A DNA stretch of 64,000 nt from Legionella santicrucis (GTDB lineage: Bacteria; Pseudomonadota; Gammaproteobacteria; Legionellales; Legionellaceae), in assembly GCF_001468135.1 (NCBI RefSeq), contig NZ_LNYU01000081.1, positions 62,001 to 126,000 on the forward strand, read 5' to 3'. Every line of letters starts with the position of its first letter. Position 1 is the first letter of the stretch. Under the pieces are notes generated by a model that saw nothing but the letters and a program-made list of their open reading frames with translations, was not told the DNA's origin and ran no database searches. Shown here piece after piece: positions 16,765 through 24,529 of the stretch. Both the position numbers and the translations under genes were made by a program.

Positions 16765-17868
16765 TTAATTAAGAAGAGTTGGGGCGGATATTATTCGCTC
16801 CTTAAAATCCTTCATGCCTGTGAAGATTGGCTGGGCAATCTTTTCTGGGAAGTAGTTTGGTAATTGTGTTGATACCTCATCGATAGCAGAATCAATACGG
16901 TCAATCACTTGTTCAAAAATCTGAGCTGCTTTAATTTTAGAATATTGAACGTATTTTGCTGTTTCAATAAAGTGTCTTTTTTGAATACCGTCAATCTTAT
17001 AATGACTATTTTTACCATATAAAGCCATTGCCATTTTCAATTTCTTAAACTGTAACTGTTTTTGTTCGACTAAAGGATAGGCTGAAATGATGTCGTATAA
17101 GGGGGTGAGCTGGTAACCGCCTTGTGGTTGTATACTTATACTGAAATTTTTGGCATGCGCATCAATAGCGCCAAGGCACCAGTAAACAACCTGAGCTCTA
17201 AAAAAATCATCTCTGTCTTTTTGAGGCTGTTGCGAACCATTAAGCAGCTGCATAACGTCTTTAATACCCGGCCCACCATCTGACTGATATTTTAAATTTG
17301 GTGAATAACCCAATGCTTGGCATAGGTCTTCTTGCGGTAACCTGAGTATGTAACGGCTATCGCGACTCCATTTTCTATCAAATCTTTCGACAACCAGCAC
17401 TTTTTCATCTTCGAATTGTAAGATTTTTGATTTTGCAACATCTAAACCAAATTTGCTGGCTAGTAGTAAACAGAGATGTTCATTTTCACAACTCTCACTT
17501 AAATCAATTCCTTGATGTGGTAAATATCCAATAGGTAATTTGAATATGTGAGTTGTTGGTGTAGGTCCAAATGGTTTATGCCATTCATTTTGGTAATATA
17601 GAAAAGCTGTTTTTTCCTGAGCACCGGCTATTGAGATTCTAAATTCATCATCCTCTTTATCCATTCCTAGTGGTGAGGTTTGGTAAGAACGTAAAGTACG
17701 AGCTATCTCAGCCTCACTGACAACGTGACTGTCAATGCTTAGACGCTGTGTTTGAGGAATACGATCAACAATTTGTATTGCACCAACACAATCACTGCCA
17801 ATTAACGCCAATAAATCAAACGGTCGCGATGATTTTGGCTCTACCCCAAATGTCTGTCTCTTGATCAC
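16765..17868 (-). pseudogene. hipA: 5'-truncated HipA-family kinase toxin, cut by an IS element
   Basis: HipA kinases phosphorylate glutamyl-tRNA synthetase or other targets and cause growth arrest, normally held by HipB. From PKSSRPFDLLALIGSDCVGA on, the protein follows E. coli HipA to its end: RISIAGAQEKTA (autophosphorylated Ser, here residue 79), VVERFDRKW, LPQEDLCQALG, DAHAKNFSI (catalytic Asp) and PLYDIISAYP (metal-binding Asp). About 75 residues of the N-terminal subdomain are missing. The first codons, GTGATCAAGAGACAG, belong to the end of the IS50-like element at 17854, so the apparent start is supplied by the insertion. No hipB is present. Kinase core residues are intact, but the protein is unlikely to be a normal toxin. 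Confidence 0.8.
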
Positions 17869-17872
17869 ATCT
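17854..17872. repeat. IS50-like inside end
   Basis: CTGTCTCTTGATCACATCT. It contains GATC, the Dam site that in IS50 regulates inside-end use, and it holds both the transposase stop codon and the GTG that now begins the truncated hipA frame. Confidence 0.85.
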
Positions 17873-19280
17873 CCATCAATTTGGTAGCTATCCTAAGTCC
17901 TTCAACTCGCTCTTGTAAACGGAACCATCCTTTCCAGATAGTAGACCAAGCTGCTTTTCCAGTTCTTTTGGAATCAGTCCAACCACCCAACTGGGCTATT
18001 GCTTTATAAGCCCAAGCAGCAGTAGGTATTTTTTCAGGTAATGATTTTCTTTCAACACTATTCCATAAGACTTTCCATTCAGCGTCAGTGAGTAACTCAT
18101 CACAAGAAGTACTGTTATCGTTGATATCTAATGTTGGGTATTCAAAATACTCTTTTAATTGAAGTAATCGAATGGCTACAAATGAGAGGATTACAATCAT
18201 TTTTTCTAAATTATCAATTGATTGCATACGCTGCTCTTCAGCACCGACACCCGATTTCCACGCTTTGTGGAAATCCTCAATGCGCCATCTCATCTCATAA
18301 TATCGAGTTATTTTTCGAGTGCACTCTAAGGTTGTTGTGGCTTCTGTGGTTAATAGAATCCATTCAAGACTCTCACTTTCAGATGGATTTTTCTCTTTTG
18401 CGATGACTACATTTAAAGTGATTGGTTTTAACTCACGTTCTTTGGCTCTTCGTTCAGATGGTGAGAAAGTAACAGATGTAGTTTTTAACTCAAGAGTCAC
18501 TTGGCGTTTCTTTCTATTTGCTTTTTGAGCTATTTCAATTGTATAAGTACCTAAGATTGTTGCAGAAGGTAACATTTGAAATAAATAACAGTTACTTCCT
18601 TCCAGTTTTCGATTATGGCTCGCTCTAACAATAAAACGTTGATGATGATCTAACTTATACTGAATGTATTCAAAAATATCTGCTTCCCTATCGCAAACAG
18701 AAATCACATCAGACATTTTAGAACCCAGGCGGTTCTCTAACTCTCGGGTGTTCTTTTCCCATTTATAACTTTCTTTCTCTGTATATAACCTGACTCGTCG
18801 ATGATTTTTTTTGCCTCGTTCTTTGATATCTCGACACCAACGTTCTTGCGCGATTAATCCTAGGGTTTTCTCTTGTTCTGCATCCATGAGCATAGTGGTG
18901 TGAACATGAAAACCTCGATTGCTTTTTTCTTTAGGGCCGCCTAAATCACCTAATGATTCTTTTACTTGATGGGTATAGGATAGCGTTGTTGTGTCTTCAA
19001 TGGCTAAAAGCGTTGGGATTGACTGAGATAACCAACTGGTTACTTGATAACCCCCCTCCGCAATTTGATTCGCAGTGACTCGTTTGTTTCGTAAAAAACG
19101 ATAACTACCTTCTATGAGCGCATCCTGACCTTCACAACTTTCTGCAAGAGAACCACCAGGTATGGATGATAATTGTTTACCTATTTTAATTAATCGACGA
19201 GTGAGTCGTTTGTCCCCTAAAGCAACTGAACCAAAAATAGCTTCCGACCATGCTGTAGTATCTTCAATTGCTAAATCCAT
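17865..19280 (-). CDS. IS4-family transposase, Tn5/IS50 group
   Basis: DDE transposase of 471 residues, the usual length of Tn5 Tnp (476). N-terminus WSEAIFGSVALGDKRLTRRLIKIG matches the Tn5 DNA-binding region; LAIEDTTTLSYTH holds the first catalytic Asp, SVCDREADIFEYI the second, and the YREK-type signature is RYYEMRWRIEDFHKAWKSG with the catalytic Glu. C-terminal LQLKEYFE and LGGWTDSKRTG also fit. All catalytic residues are present, so the enzyme looks active. In IS50 an inhibitor is made from an internal start; an internal Met near residue 50 is not obvious here. GATC near the promoter (19309) suggests Dam control. Confidence 0.95.
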   Translation of the reverse strand: MDLAIEDTTAWSEAIFGSVALGDKRLTRRLIKIGKQLSSIPGGSLAESCEGQDALIEGSYRFLRNKRVTANQIAEGGYQVTSWLSQSIPTLLAIEDTTTLSYTHQVKESLGDLGGPKEKSNRGFHVHTTMLMDAEQEKTLGLIAQERWCRDIKERGKKNHRRVRLYTEKESYKWEKNTRELENRLGSKMSDVISVCDREADIFEYIQYKLDHHQRFIVRASHNRKLEGSNCYLFQMLPSATILGTYTIEIAQKANRKKRQVTLELKTTSVTFSPSERRAKERELKPITLNVVIAKEKNPSESESLEWILLTTEATTTLECTRKITRYYEMRWRIEDFHKAWKSGVGAEEQRMQSIDNLEKMIVILSFVAIRLLQLKEYFEYPTLDINDNSTSCDELLTDAEWKVLWNSVERKSLPEKIPTAAWAYKAIAQLGGWTDSKRTGKAAWSTIWKGWFRLQERVEGLRIATKLMEM

Positions 19281-19328
19281 ACATCACCTTAAAAGAGGTG
19301 ATTTGATCATGTTTCTTTGGGATAAACA

Positions 19329-19347
19329 AGATGTGTAGAAGATTCAG
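19329..19347. repeat. IS50-like outside end
   Basis: Complement reads CTGAATCTTCTACACATCT, matching the left end at 14 of 19 positions. It lies 49 bp upstream of the transposase start. Confidence 0.8.
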
Positions 19348-19476
19348 CCTATTTAAGGGGGCGGCTATGATCACCCGCAGAGCCAATTATTTACGATTTG
19401 GGAGCAATAAATCCAATGTATCTAACAAAGTTAGAAAAGCTTTACAGTCAAAATTTCGTAAAATCCAAAATGGCTT

Positions 19477-19509
19477 TTTAATAATCACTTAATATACTGA
19501 TGATACAAT
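19477..19509 (+). promoter_or_regulatory. Candidate PmrA-box promoter of the ADP-ribosyltransferase-like gene
   Basis: TTTAATAAT (19477-19485), 2 bp, then CTTAATATA (19488-19496), close to the Legionella PmrA site described as a tandem cTTAATatT with a 2-bp gap (7/9 and 8/9 matches). A -10-like TACAAT lies at 19504-19509, so the site would overlap the -35 region as in known PmrA-dependent effector promoters. It ends 33 bp before the start codon. Found by eye, in AT-rich DNA. Confidence 0.45.
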
Positions 19510-19541
19510 TTATATATTAAGATTAAAAACCGAGGGTTACC

Positions 19542-21239
19542 ATGAGAGATTTAACTTATTCTGAACGTGTTAAATTGACTAAGCTCATTCAAGAAATAGC
19601 GTCAAAAAAATACGAAGGGGAAGCGCTAGATAAACTACATGTTGAAGCGATTAAGCTTGTTCATGGTAATTCCGGCGAAATTGACCTTTGGTATAAAGAG
19701 AAAACGTATGAAAATATCAGAAAACTTAATAGGGTTGTGGATGATTTAAATCGATACGTTAATAATCAACTTAAAGCAGAGAAAATGATTATCTCTGCAG
19801 CAAGTAAATTACTTTCTGATTTTGAAGGCGCTGAAGCGGATGCCAAACAAGCAATTCGCCTTGCCAGTGGCGATCCTAAAAAGTACGACACTTATGAAAA
19901 AGAAGTAAAGGAGTACTTTGAGTCCGAACTAAGCAAAGAGATTAATCTGCGTAAAAAATCCGGTGAAAAAGTCGATCATCCTAAAGAAATTTTAGACAAA
20001 CAACAATTTATCAAGGACGCAAAAAATATTGTAAATACAATAGCGAATACCTTAATGGTGACATCACCAGAATTTAGAGAAAACCGTGTTGCTTATATTA
20101 AACATAGTCTAGAAAATTCAAAGTATAATGCCAAATTTATTGACCGTGATGGTCAAATGCAATTTAGAACCATTCGTCCAGAGGGTGATTATGGAAAACC
20201 AGAAGTGGCTTTTAAAGAAGGATTAGCTCCTCAATTTGTCAGCATGTGGGCTTTCCAGTCAGGCGTCATTAGTAAACCTTATGTCAATGACGTATTTGAA
20301 ACAGAAGGCGAAAAAATTGGTTGGTCTGGTGGTATCACGTCAACTTCTGCCAACTTAAAATTTTGTGCCGCGTTCGATTTTGCTGCTAGTTATGGTATGC
20401 AGGATGGCTATATCTACGTATATGCCTGTGATGAAGCAGCATCAGTGGGCCGTCATATTAGCTTTGGTGTAGGCTATGATGGAAAAGTTGATAAAGGAAT
20501 GGGCATAGAACGAAGTAATGCTGAGGCTGCAATGGAATATATGCTACCTTTTTTATCCCCTGAGCGAATAATAGGTGCTAGAGAAATTAAAAAAGATGGT
20601 TCGCTGGGCGAATTTTTCCCAAATCCAAATGTGAAACAAAGTGCCTATGGTGATACTGAATTTCTAAAATTGGTACTTTGTGAAAATGTTAATGAAATTA
20701 AGCTCATCGAATATTTAGAAAGACGAAGCGTCGAAATTTTACATAAAGATAATGATCTAGAGTATACCAATAAAATGGTTAAGCTCTTTAGCGAACTTGC
20801 TCCTGAACGACAAGCGGTCGTATTAAAAATAGCTCACGCTTCTCATATAGCATTAACGCATCAACTTACAGAAAATTTAGACCCAACACTTAAAGAAACG
20901 GATCCATTGAAATGGGATATGTTACATGGATTAAAATTAAGCAAAGATCCTGAACACCCTATTGAAGTATTGCCTGAAGTGATGAAGCTAGCGTTATCTC
21001 ACGAACAACAATCAACATTAGATACGCATTTGGAAAAACATTCTAAATTACAAGTAAAATCACACTTTGGATTTGAATTTGAAAGGGACAAACGTACAAC
21101 GAAAGACAAATCATCTACAGAGAAGGTTCATTATCCTCAACCACGGTTCTTTAGACAACAACAAGAGCAACCTACAACTCAAGATACTTTGGAAGAGATA
21201 AGTAAAATTACGCCACAAAATCCTCATGGCTCTAAATAA
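19542..21239 (+). CDS. Probable ADP-ribosyltransferase effector, pertussis-toxin-S1-like
   Basis: A 565-residue protein, no signal peptide. Residues 1-200 are helical and charged. Residues about 205-355 follow the order of pertussis toxin S1: FRTIRPEG with Arg209/212, GITSTSANLKFCAAFDFA with the S-T-S box at 267-269, GYIYVYACDEAASVG (beta strand, compare GYIYEVRAD), and AMEYMLPFLSPERIIGAREI, where Glu332 aligns with the catalytic Glu of S1 and SPERI with its PPENI. So the R-S-E triad is complete. The C-terminal 200 residues are helical and end in a Gln/Glu-rich tail. The family is my reading of motifs; the host target is unknown. Good start with GAGGG ahead, followed by a strong terminator. 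Confidence 0.7.
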   Translation: MRDLTYSERVKLTKLIQEIASKKYEGEALDKLHVEAIKLVHGNSGEIDLWYKEKTYENIRKLNRVVDDLNRYVNNQLKAEKMIISAASKLLSDFEGAEADAKQAIRLASGDPKKYDTYEKEVKEYFESELSKEINLRKKSGEKVDHPKEILDKQQFIKDAKNIVNTIANTLMVTSPEFRENRVAYIKHSLENSKYNAKFIDRDGQMQFRTIRPEGDYGKPEVAFKEGLAPQFVSMWAFQSGVISKPYVNDVFETEGEKIGWSGGITSTSANLKFCAAFDFAASYGMQDGYIYVYACDEAASVGRHISFGVGYDGKVDKGMGIERSNAEAAMEYMLPFLSPERIIGAREIKKDGSLGEFFPNPNVKQSAYGDTEFLKLVLCENVNEIKLIEYLERRSVEILHKDNDLEYTNKMVKLFSELAPERQAVVLKIAHASHIALTHQLTENLDPTLKETDPLKWDMLHGLKLSKDPEHPIEVLPEVMKLALSHEQQSTLDTHLEKHSKLQVKSHFGFEFERDKRTTKDKSSTEKVHYPQPRFFRQQQEQPTTQDTLEEISKITPQNPHGSK

Positions 21240-21249
21240 TATGTTGGGT

Positions 21250-21282
21250 TCGATATAAAAAGCATGGTGCTTTTTATATCGA
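21250..21282 (+). terminator. Hairpin terminator after the ADP-ribosyltransferase-like gene
   Basis: A perfect 15-bp stem, TCGATATAAAAAGCA and its complement, around a TGG loop, 10 bp after the stop. The right arm contains a T run (CTTTTTATA). It is symmetric enough to work for both strands. Confidence 0.65.
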
Positions 21283-21371
21283 CAGAATTAAGAGAGGATT
21301 ATCATTTTATTGGTATTTAAGATTATATTCGTTTACAATTGCTTCAAGTTTTATCAATTTTTGGTATCTTT

Positions 21372-21887
21372 ATGCAAAGGAAAGTAGAATTAACAAATAA
21401 CATTTTCTCAAGATTATTTCAGCCTTACGACAAGTATTATGACCAAAAAATATTTTCTCCTGCTTTTGAATCGATCATCCTTAATCTCCAAACCATTTGC
21501 ACCGTCTACGGGAATATTCCAAAAACGTGTATTCAATTGTTAAATCAGCTTAAATTACCTTTTGATGATCGTGAATATCTGCAAAAAGTCTCAAATCCTA
21601 TTCGATTTTTTGGTGTAAGAGACCGAAATGAGTCCTTTTTCACTCTAGCCCAAAGTCTGGAAAACTTAAGAACATTACTCAGTCAAGATGAACAAAAACT
21701 CAAAGATCTGTTCGCAAAAGATATCGAACTAATGCCTGGCGATGATAAAATTAAAACCTTCGCGCGGATCGTAAGTGAAGCATGTACTAAGGCAATTGAT
21801 ATGACTATTGCGGATATACAAGTCCAAATGAGTTGCTCATTTGAAGAACATAATTCTACTTCATCAACGATAGGGATGCGTGTCTAA
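21372..21887 (+). CDS. Hypothetical protein, about 171 aa
   Basis: I do not recognise this protein. From ATG 21372 it reads MQRKVELTNNIFSRLFQPYDKYYD, then a mostly helical body with a few Cys (TICTVYGNIPKTCIQLL) and LAQSLENLRTLLSQDEQKLKDLF, which could form coiled coil. No signal peptide or membrane helix. A TTG at 21339 would add a hydrophobic lead but has no ribosome site. It follows the ADP-ribosyltransferase-like gene by about 130 bp and is separated from it by a terminator, so it has its own promoter. Location and composition would suit an effector or an accessory protein; not demonstrated. Confidence 0.5.
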   Translation: MQRKVELTNNIFSRLFQPYDKYYDQKIFSPAFESIILNLQTICTVYGNIPKTCIQLLNQLKLPFDDREYLQKVSNPIRFFGVRDRNESFFTLAQSLENLRTLLSQDEQKLKDLFAKDIELMPGDDKIKTFARIVSEACTKAIDMTIADIQVQMSCSFEEHNSTSSTIGMRV

Positions 21888-21932
21888 GTACTCAATACTA
21901 AGATAGAAATAAAAGCAAAAATACAAGAATCA

Positions 21933-21958
21933 TGCTCCCTGTAAGGGGGCAGTTTTTT
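21933..21958 (+). terminator. Rho-independent terminator
   Basis: TGCTCCC (21933-21939), loop TGTAA, GGGGGCA (21945-21951), then GTTTTTT. It ends the transcript of the hypothetical gene at 21372. Confidence 0.85.
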
Positions 21959-22061
21959 CACATAACTTTAATAACACAGATCAAAAACCTATTATATCTG
22001 CTACTTATATCATTTATATTAGGGTGTTTTGACAATTCATCCCCTCTGTCCTATTTTCGAG

Positions 22062-23675
22062 TCAAATGCTCCCCAAAAAAATTCTTATTCGGTTAAAAAA
22101 ATCTTGTACAAGATGATAGTCCGTTCCCTCTTTAAAAAGAGCAATATAGCGGTCAGGCCTAATTAAACATAAACAAGGTTTAGTTACATTATAGCGATGA
22201 TGAATATCAAGCGTATAATCATCAATTGCACAAGAAAAATCAGATTTTTGGGCAGCAATTATATGAGGCTTAATAAGCTCTTTAGCATGCGCATTAATCC
22301 ACTGATAAGTCAAATTAATATTATTTAATGTTGCAGCGTTTGGTGATAATCCAGTAAATATCAATAAATTATGTTGCGTATTACGCAACGAATCAAATAA
22401 AGTAGTATCCGTTTGTAATTGTACATTTGGTGCTAAATCACCAGGTTTGGGTAAACATGAACGACCTTTTGTGTCTTTATCAACAATTGGGCTATTACGA
22501 AAATTCCAAGCCAGCTGAACTACGTATTTCGTTAACTTATCTTGAAATATCTTTGATCTACCACCAACATTTTTCATCATGAAATCACGAATAGCAATCA
22601 CAAATCGATTAGTTGTCAATGCTAAAAAAGAGAGTTTATGCGTAACACCTACAACATATTTCATGATGCGATAACGCTCATCTTGATAACTGTCCAATAG
22701 ACTTGGATCCGCCTTCTTTTGAATAACCAATGCTAATTTCCATGCTAGATTATAAATATCTTGCAGCCCAGTATTCATGCCTTGCGCACCAGCTGGTGAA
22801 TGTACATGAGCCGCATCTCCCGCAATAAAAGCGCGTCCTTGATGCAATCGTTCCGCTATTTTGCTGTGAATCCAAAATGGAGAAGACCAAAGAACCTCAG
22901 TTACAGTACATTGCTTTGCCGTATGATTGTAAACTAATTCTTTAATTTCCTGATCATTAAATAATTTCTTTATCCCGGGTAGGTTTGTATTAGCGACAAT
23001 ACGGTATTTATCATTTCCTTTTTCATCACCGGCAAGCGGAAAAAGTCCTAAAACCGTACCTTTAGTAAAATACATTATGACAGCATTAGGTATAGCATTG
23101 GTTTGCACTCGAACATCTGCCACAAAAAATTCTTTATCGATATCTGCGCCCGCCATTGGAATTTGAGACTGCTCACGAACAATACTGTGATAACCATCAC
23201 AACCGATAATCCAATCACTCTCAATGGTTTCTATGCTCCCATCGCTATGCTTTATAGTAGAAATAATACCGTTATTTTCTTGTTTTATCCCTATAACTTC
23301 GCGTTCACGTTCCACATGATGTCCTAACTCTTCTAAACGTTCATTCAGAAATAGTTCCGTGAACGATTGAGGTAACATCAATATATATTTAAATAAAGAA
23401 CTGTCTGTTTGTAGCGATATTTGTGCTAATTTATTTTGCCCTGAATAAAGAACCATGAGATCACTTTTTAAACCTGCTGCGACAAATTTATCTACAAGCC
23501 CAATATGATCCAATAATTCAAGAGTTCGAGTGTGAATCCCTGCGGCATTAGTTGTTTTGGTCGGCTCAGACTTTTTTTCAACAATTCGAAAGGAAATTCC
23601 GTATCTTGCCATTTCACAAGCAGCCATTAAACCAGTTGGACCTGCCCCCACAATTAAAACGCTACATTTATCCAT
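22062..23675 (-). CDS. FAD-dependent aromatic-ring monooxygenase (PheA/TfdB type)
   Basis: A 537-residue flavoprotein hydroxylase. N-terminal FAD site VLIVGAGPTGLMAACEMARYG with EKKSEP, central WIIGCDGYHSIVREQ (the DG motif binding FAD and NADPH), and GDAAHVHSPAGAQGMNTGLQDIYNLAWKLAL, the GD motif of class A monooxygenases. The C-terminal 150 residues form the thioredoxin-like domain found in phenol hydroxylase-type enzymes (RPDRYIAL). Substrate unknown; phenols, pigments or polyketides are possible. It stands alone, with no degradation genes next to it. Confidence 0.85.
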   Translation of the reverse strand: MDKCSVLIVGAGPTGLMAACEMARYGISFRIVEKKSEPTKTTNAAGIHTRTLELLDHIGLVDKFVAAGLKSDLMVLYSGQNKLAQISLQTDSSLFKYILMLPQSFTELFLNERLEELGHHVEREREVIGIKQENNGIISTIKHSDGSIETIESDWIIGCDGYHSIVREQSQIPMAGADIDKEFFVADVRVQTNAIPNAVIMYFTKGTVLGLFPLAGDEKGNDKYRIVANTNLPGIKKLFNDQEIKELVYNHTAKQCTVTEVLWSSPFWIHSKIAERLHQGRAFIAGDAAHVHSPAGAQGMNTGLQDIYNLAWKLALVIQKKADPSLLDSYQDERYRIMKYVVGVTHKLSFLALTTNRFVIAIRDFMMKNVGGRSKIFQDKLTKYVVQLAWNFRNSPIVDKDTKGRSCLPKPGDLAPNVQLQTDTTLFDSLRNTQHNLLIFTGLSPNAATLNNINLTYQWINAHAKELIKPHIIAAQKSDFSCAIDDYTLDIHHRYNVTKPCLCLIRPDRYIALFKEGTDYHLVQDFFNRIRIFLGSI

Positions 23676-23875
23676 AACTTATAGCCCTCGCTACCATTAA
23701 ATCATTAGATCTAATTTTTGGAATAAGCCCTGTGCATAAGAAAAGTGTTCATCCTTTAATCTAACGAATTAGGTTTGCATGATCTTCATAAATAAAGATA
23801 GTATGTTCTTTCACTATTCTCGAATACTTAAATGAAGCTGGTATAAAAATTTTCCCCAGCTTCATTTAATAATAA

Positions 23876-24115
23876 TTACTCTTGTATTTCACAAGTAATT
23901 TTAGTGCAATCACGACAATTTTTGGCAGCAAAGGCGAAAGATTGGGCCGCTGAACCTTGCGTATTTGCCATCTTGTCATCTGCAGCTTTATCTCCTGCTA
24001 CATCACTGCTACTTGCATTAGTAGTGCAAATCCATTTAGCGTTTAAATCTGTGTTTGTTGCAGAAAAGCCTACAGAAGAAGCTATAATAAAAAAACCTAT
24101 AATTAACTTTTTCAT
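23876..24115 (-). CDS. Small secreted Cys-containing protein, 79 aa
   Basis: Signal peptide MKKLIIGFFIIASSVGFSA, then about 60 residues with four cysteines (WICTT, NCRDCTKITC) able to make two disulfides. An AAGGAG site lies ahead of the ATG. The type is common in Legionella, with no function known to me. Monocistronic. Confidence 0.65.
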   Translation of the reverse strand: MKKLIIGFFIIASSVGFSATNTDLNAKWICTTNASSSDVAGDKAADDKMANTQGSAAQSFAFAAKNCRDCTKITCEIQE

Positions 24116-24529
24116 AACGTCTCCTTGTTCAAATATCCATTTAATTTGGTTTCCTCTAGGAGGTCCTTGACGACTTTTTCAGTCTCATCTGAGTAATCGG
24201 ATTGTTAATAGTGAAAACTCTCAATGACTTTAAAGTCATCATTAGTAACTTACCCAAATTTTTGCTGTTCTTTTATGGGTTAACTATTAAACTATAGGAT
24301 ATTGTGCAAAAAAACACCAATTTAAAATGACCTATAAGAAAGATGCCTAGCCATGTTGTTTTATTATTCATATTACAACACTTAGCTGGATAACTTTTTT
24401 TGAACTCCTTTTCCACACGCTTTTTTATGCATTTTATTTTTCTTGTTTATTTCTCCGTAAATTTATCTCCCTGAATCATTTAGGTCCTCTACCATGATCT
24501 CAGATTAAATAAGGCGACTCTTATCAACA
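24116..24529. other. Intergenic region with a 16-bp perfect palindrome
   Basis: 414 bp without a gene. ATGACTTT and AAAGTCAT abut at 24224-24239 to form a perfect palindrome that could be an operator; it lies about 110 bp upstream of the small secreted gene. A run GGTTTCCTCTAGGAGG near 24150 is part of that gene's leader. Confidence 0.45.

Larger units (their letters stand above)
17854..19347 (-). mobile_element. IS50/Tn5-like insertion sequence (IS4 family), 1494 bp
   Basis: The element is bounded by two 19-bp ends. The left end, CTGTCTCTTGATCACATCT at 17854-17872, differs from the IS50 inside end at one base, to my recollection, and keeps its GATC. The right end at 19329-19347 is, read inwards, CTGAATCTTCTACACATCT, closer to an outside end. 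The transposase starts near the right end and its stop lies inside the left end, exactly the IS50 layout. The 9 bp on either side (CCCAAATGT and CCTATTTAA) are not the same, so there is no target duplication: one flank has been deleted or the copy arose by recombination. It cuts off the 5' part of hipA. Confidence 0.88.

Noticed and set aside
17845-19356. 9-bp target-site duplication flanking the IS50-like element
   Set aside because: The flanking nonamers CCCAAATGT and CCTATTTAA differ, so no duplication can be claimed.
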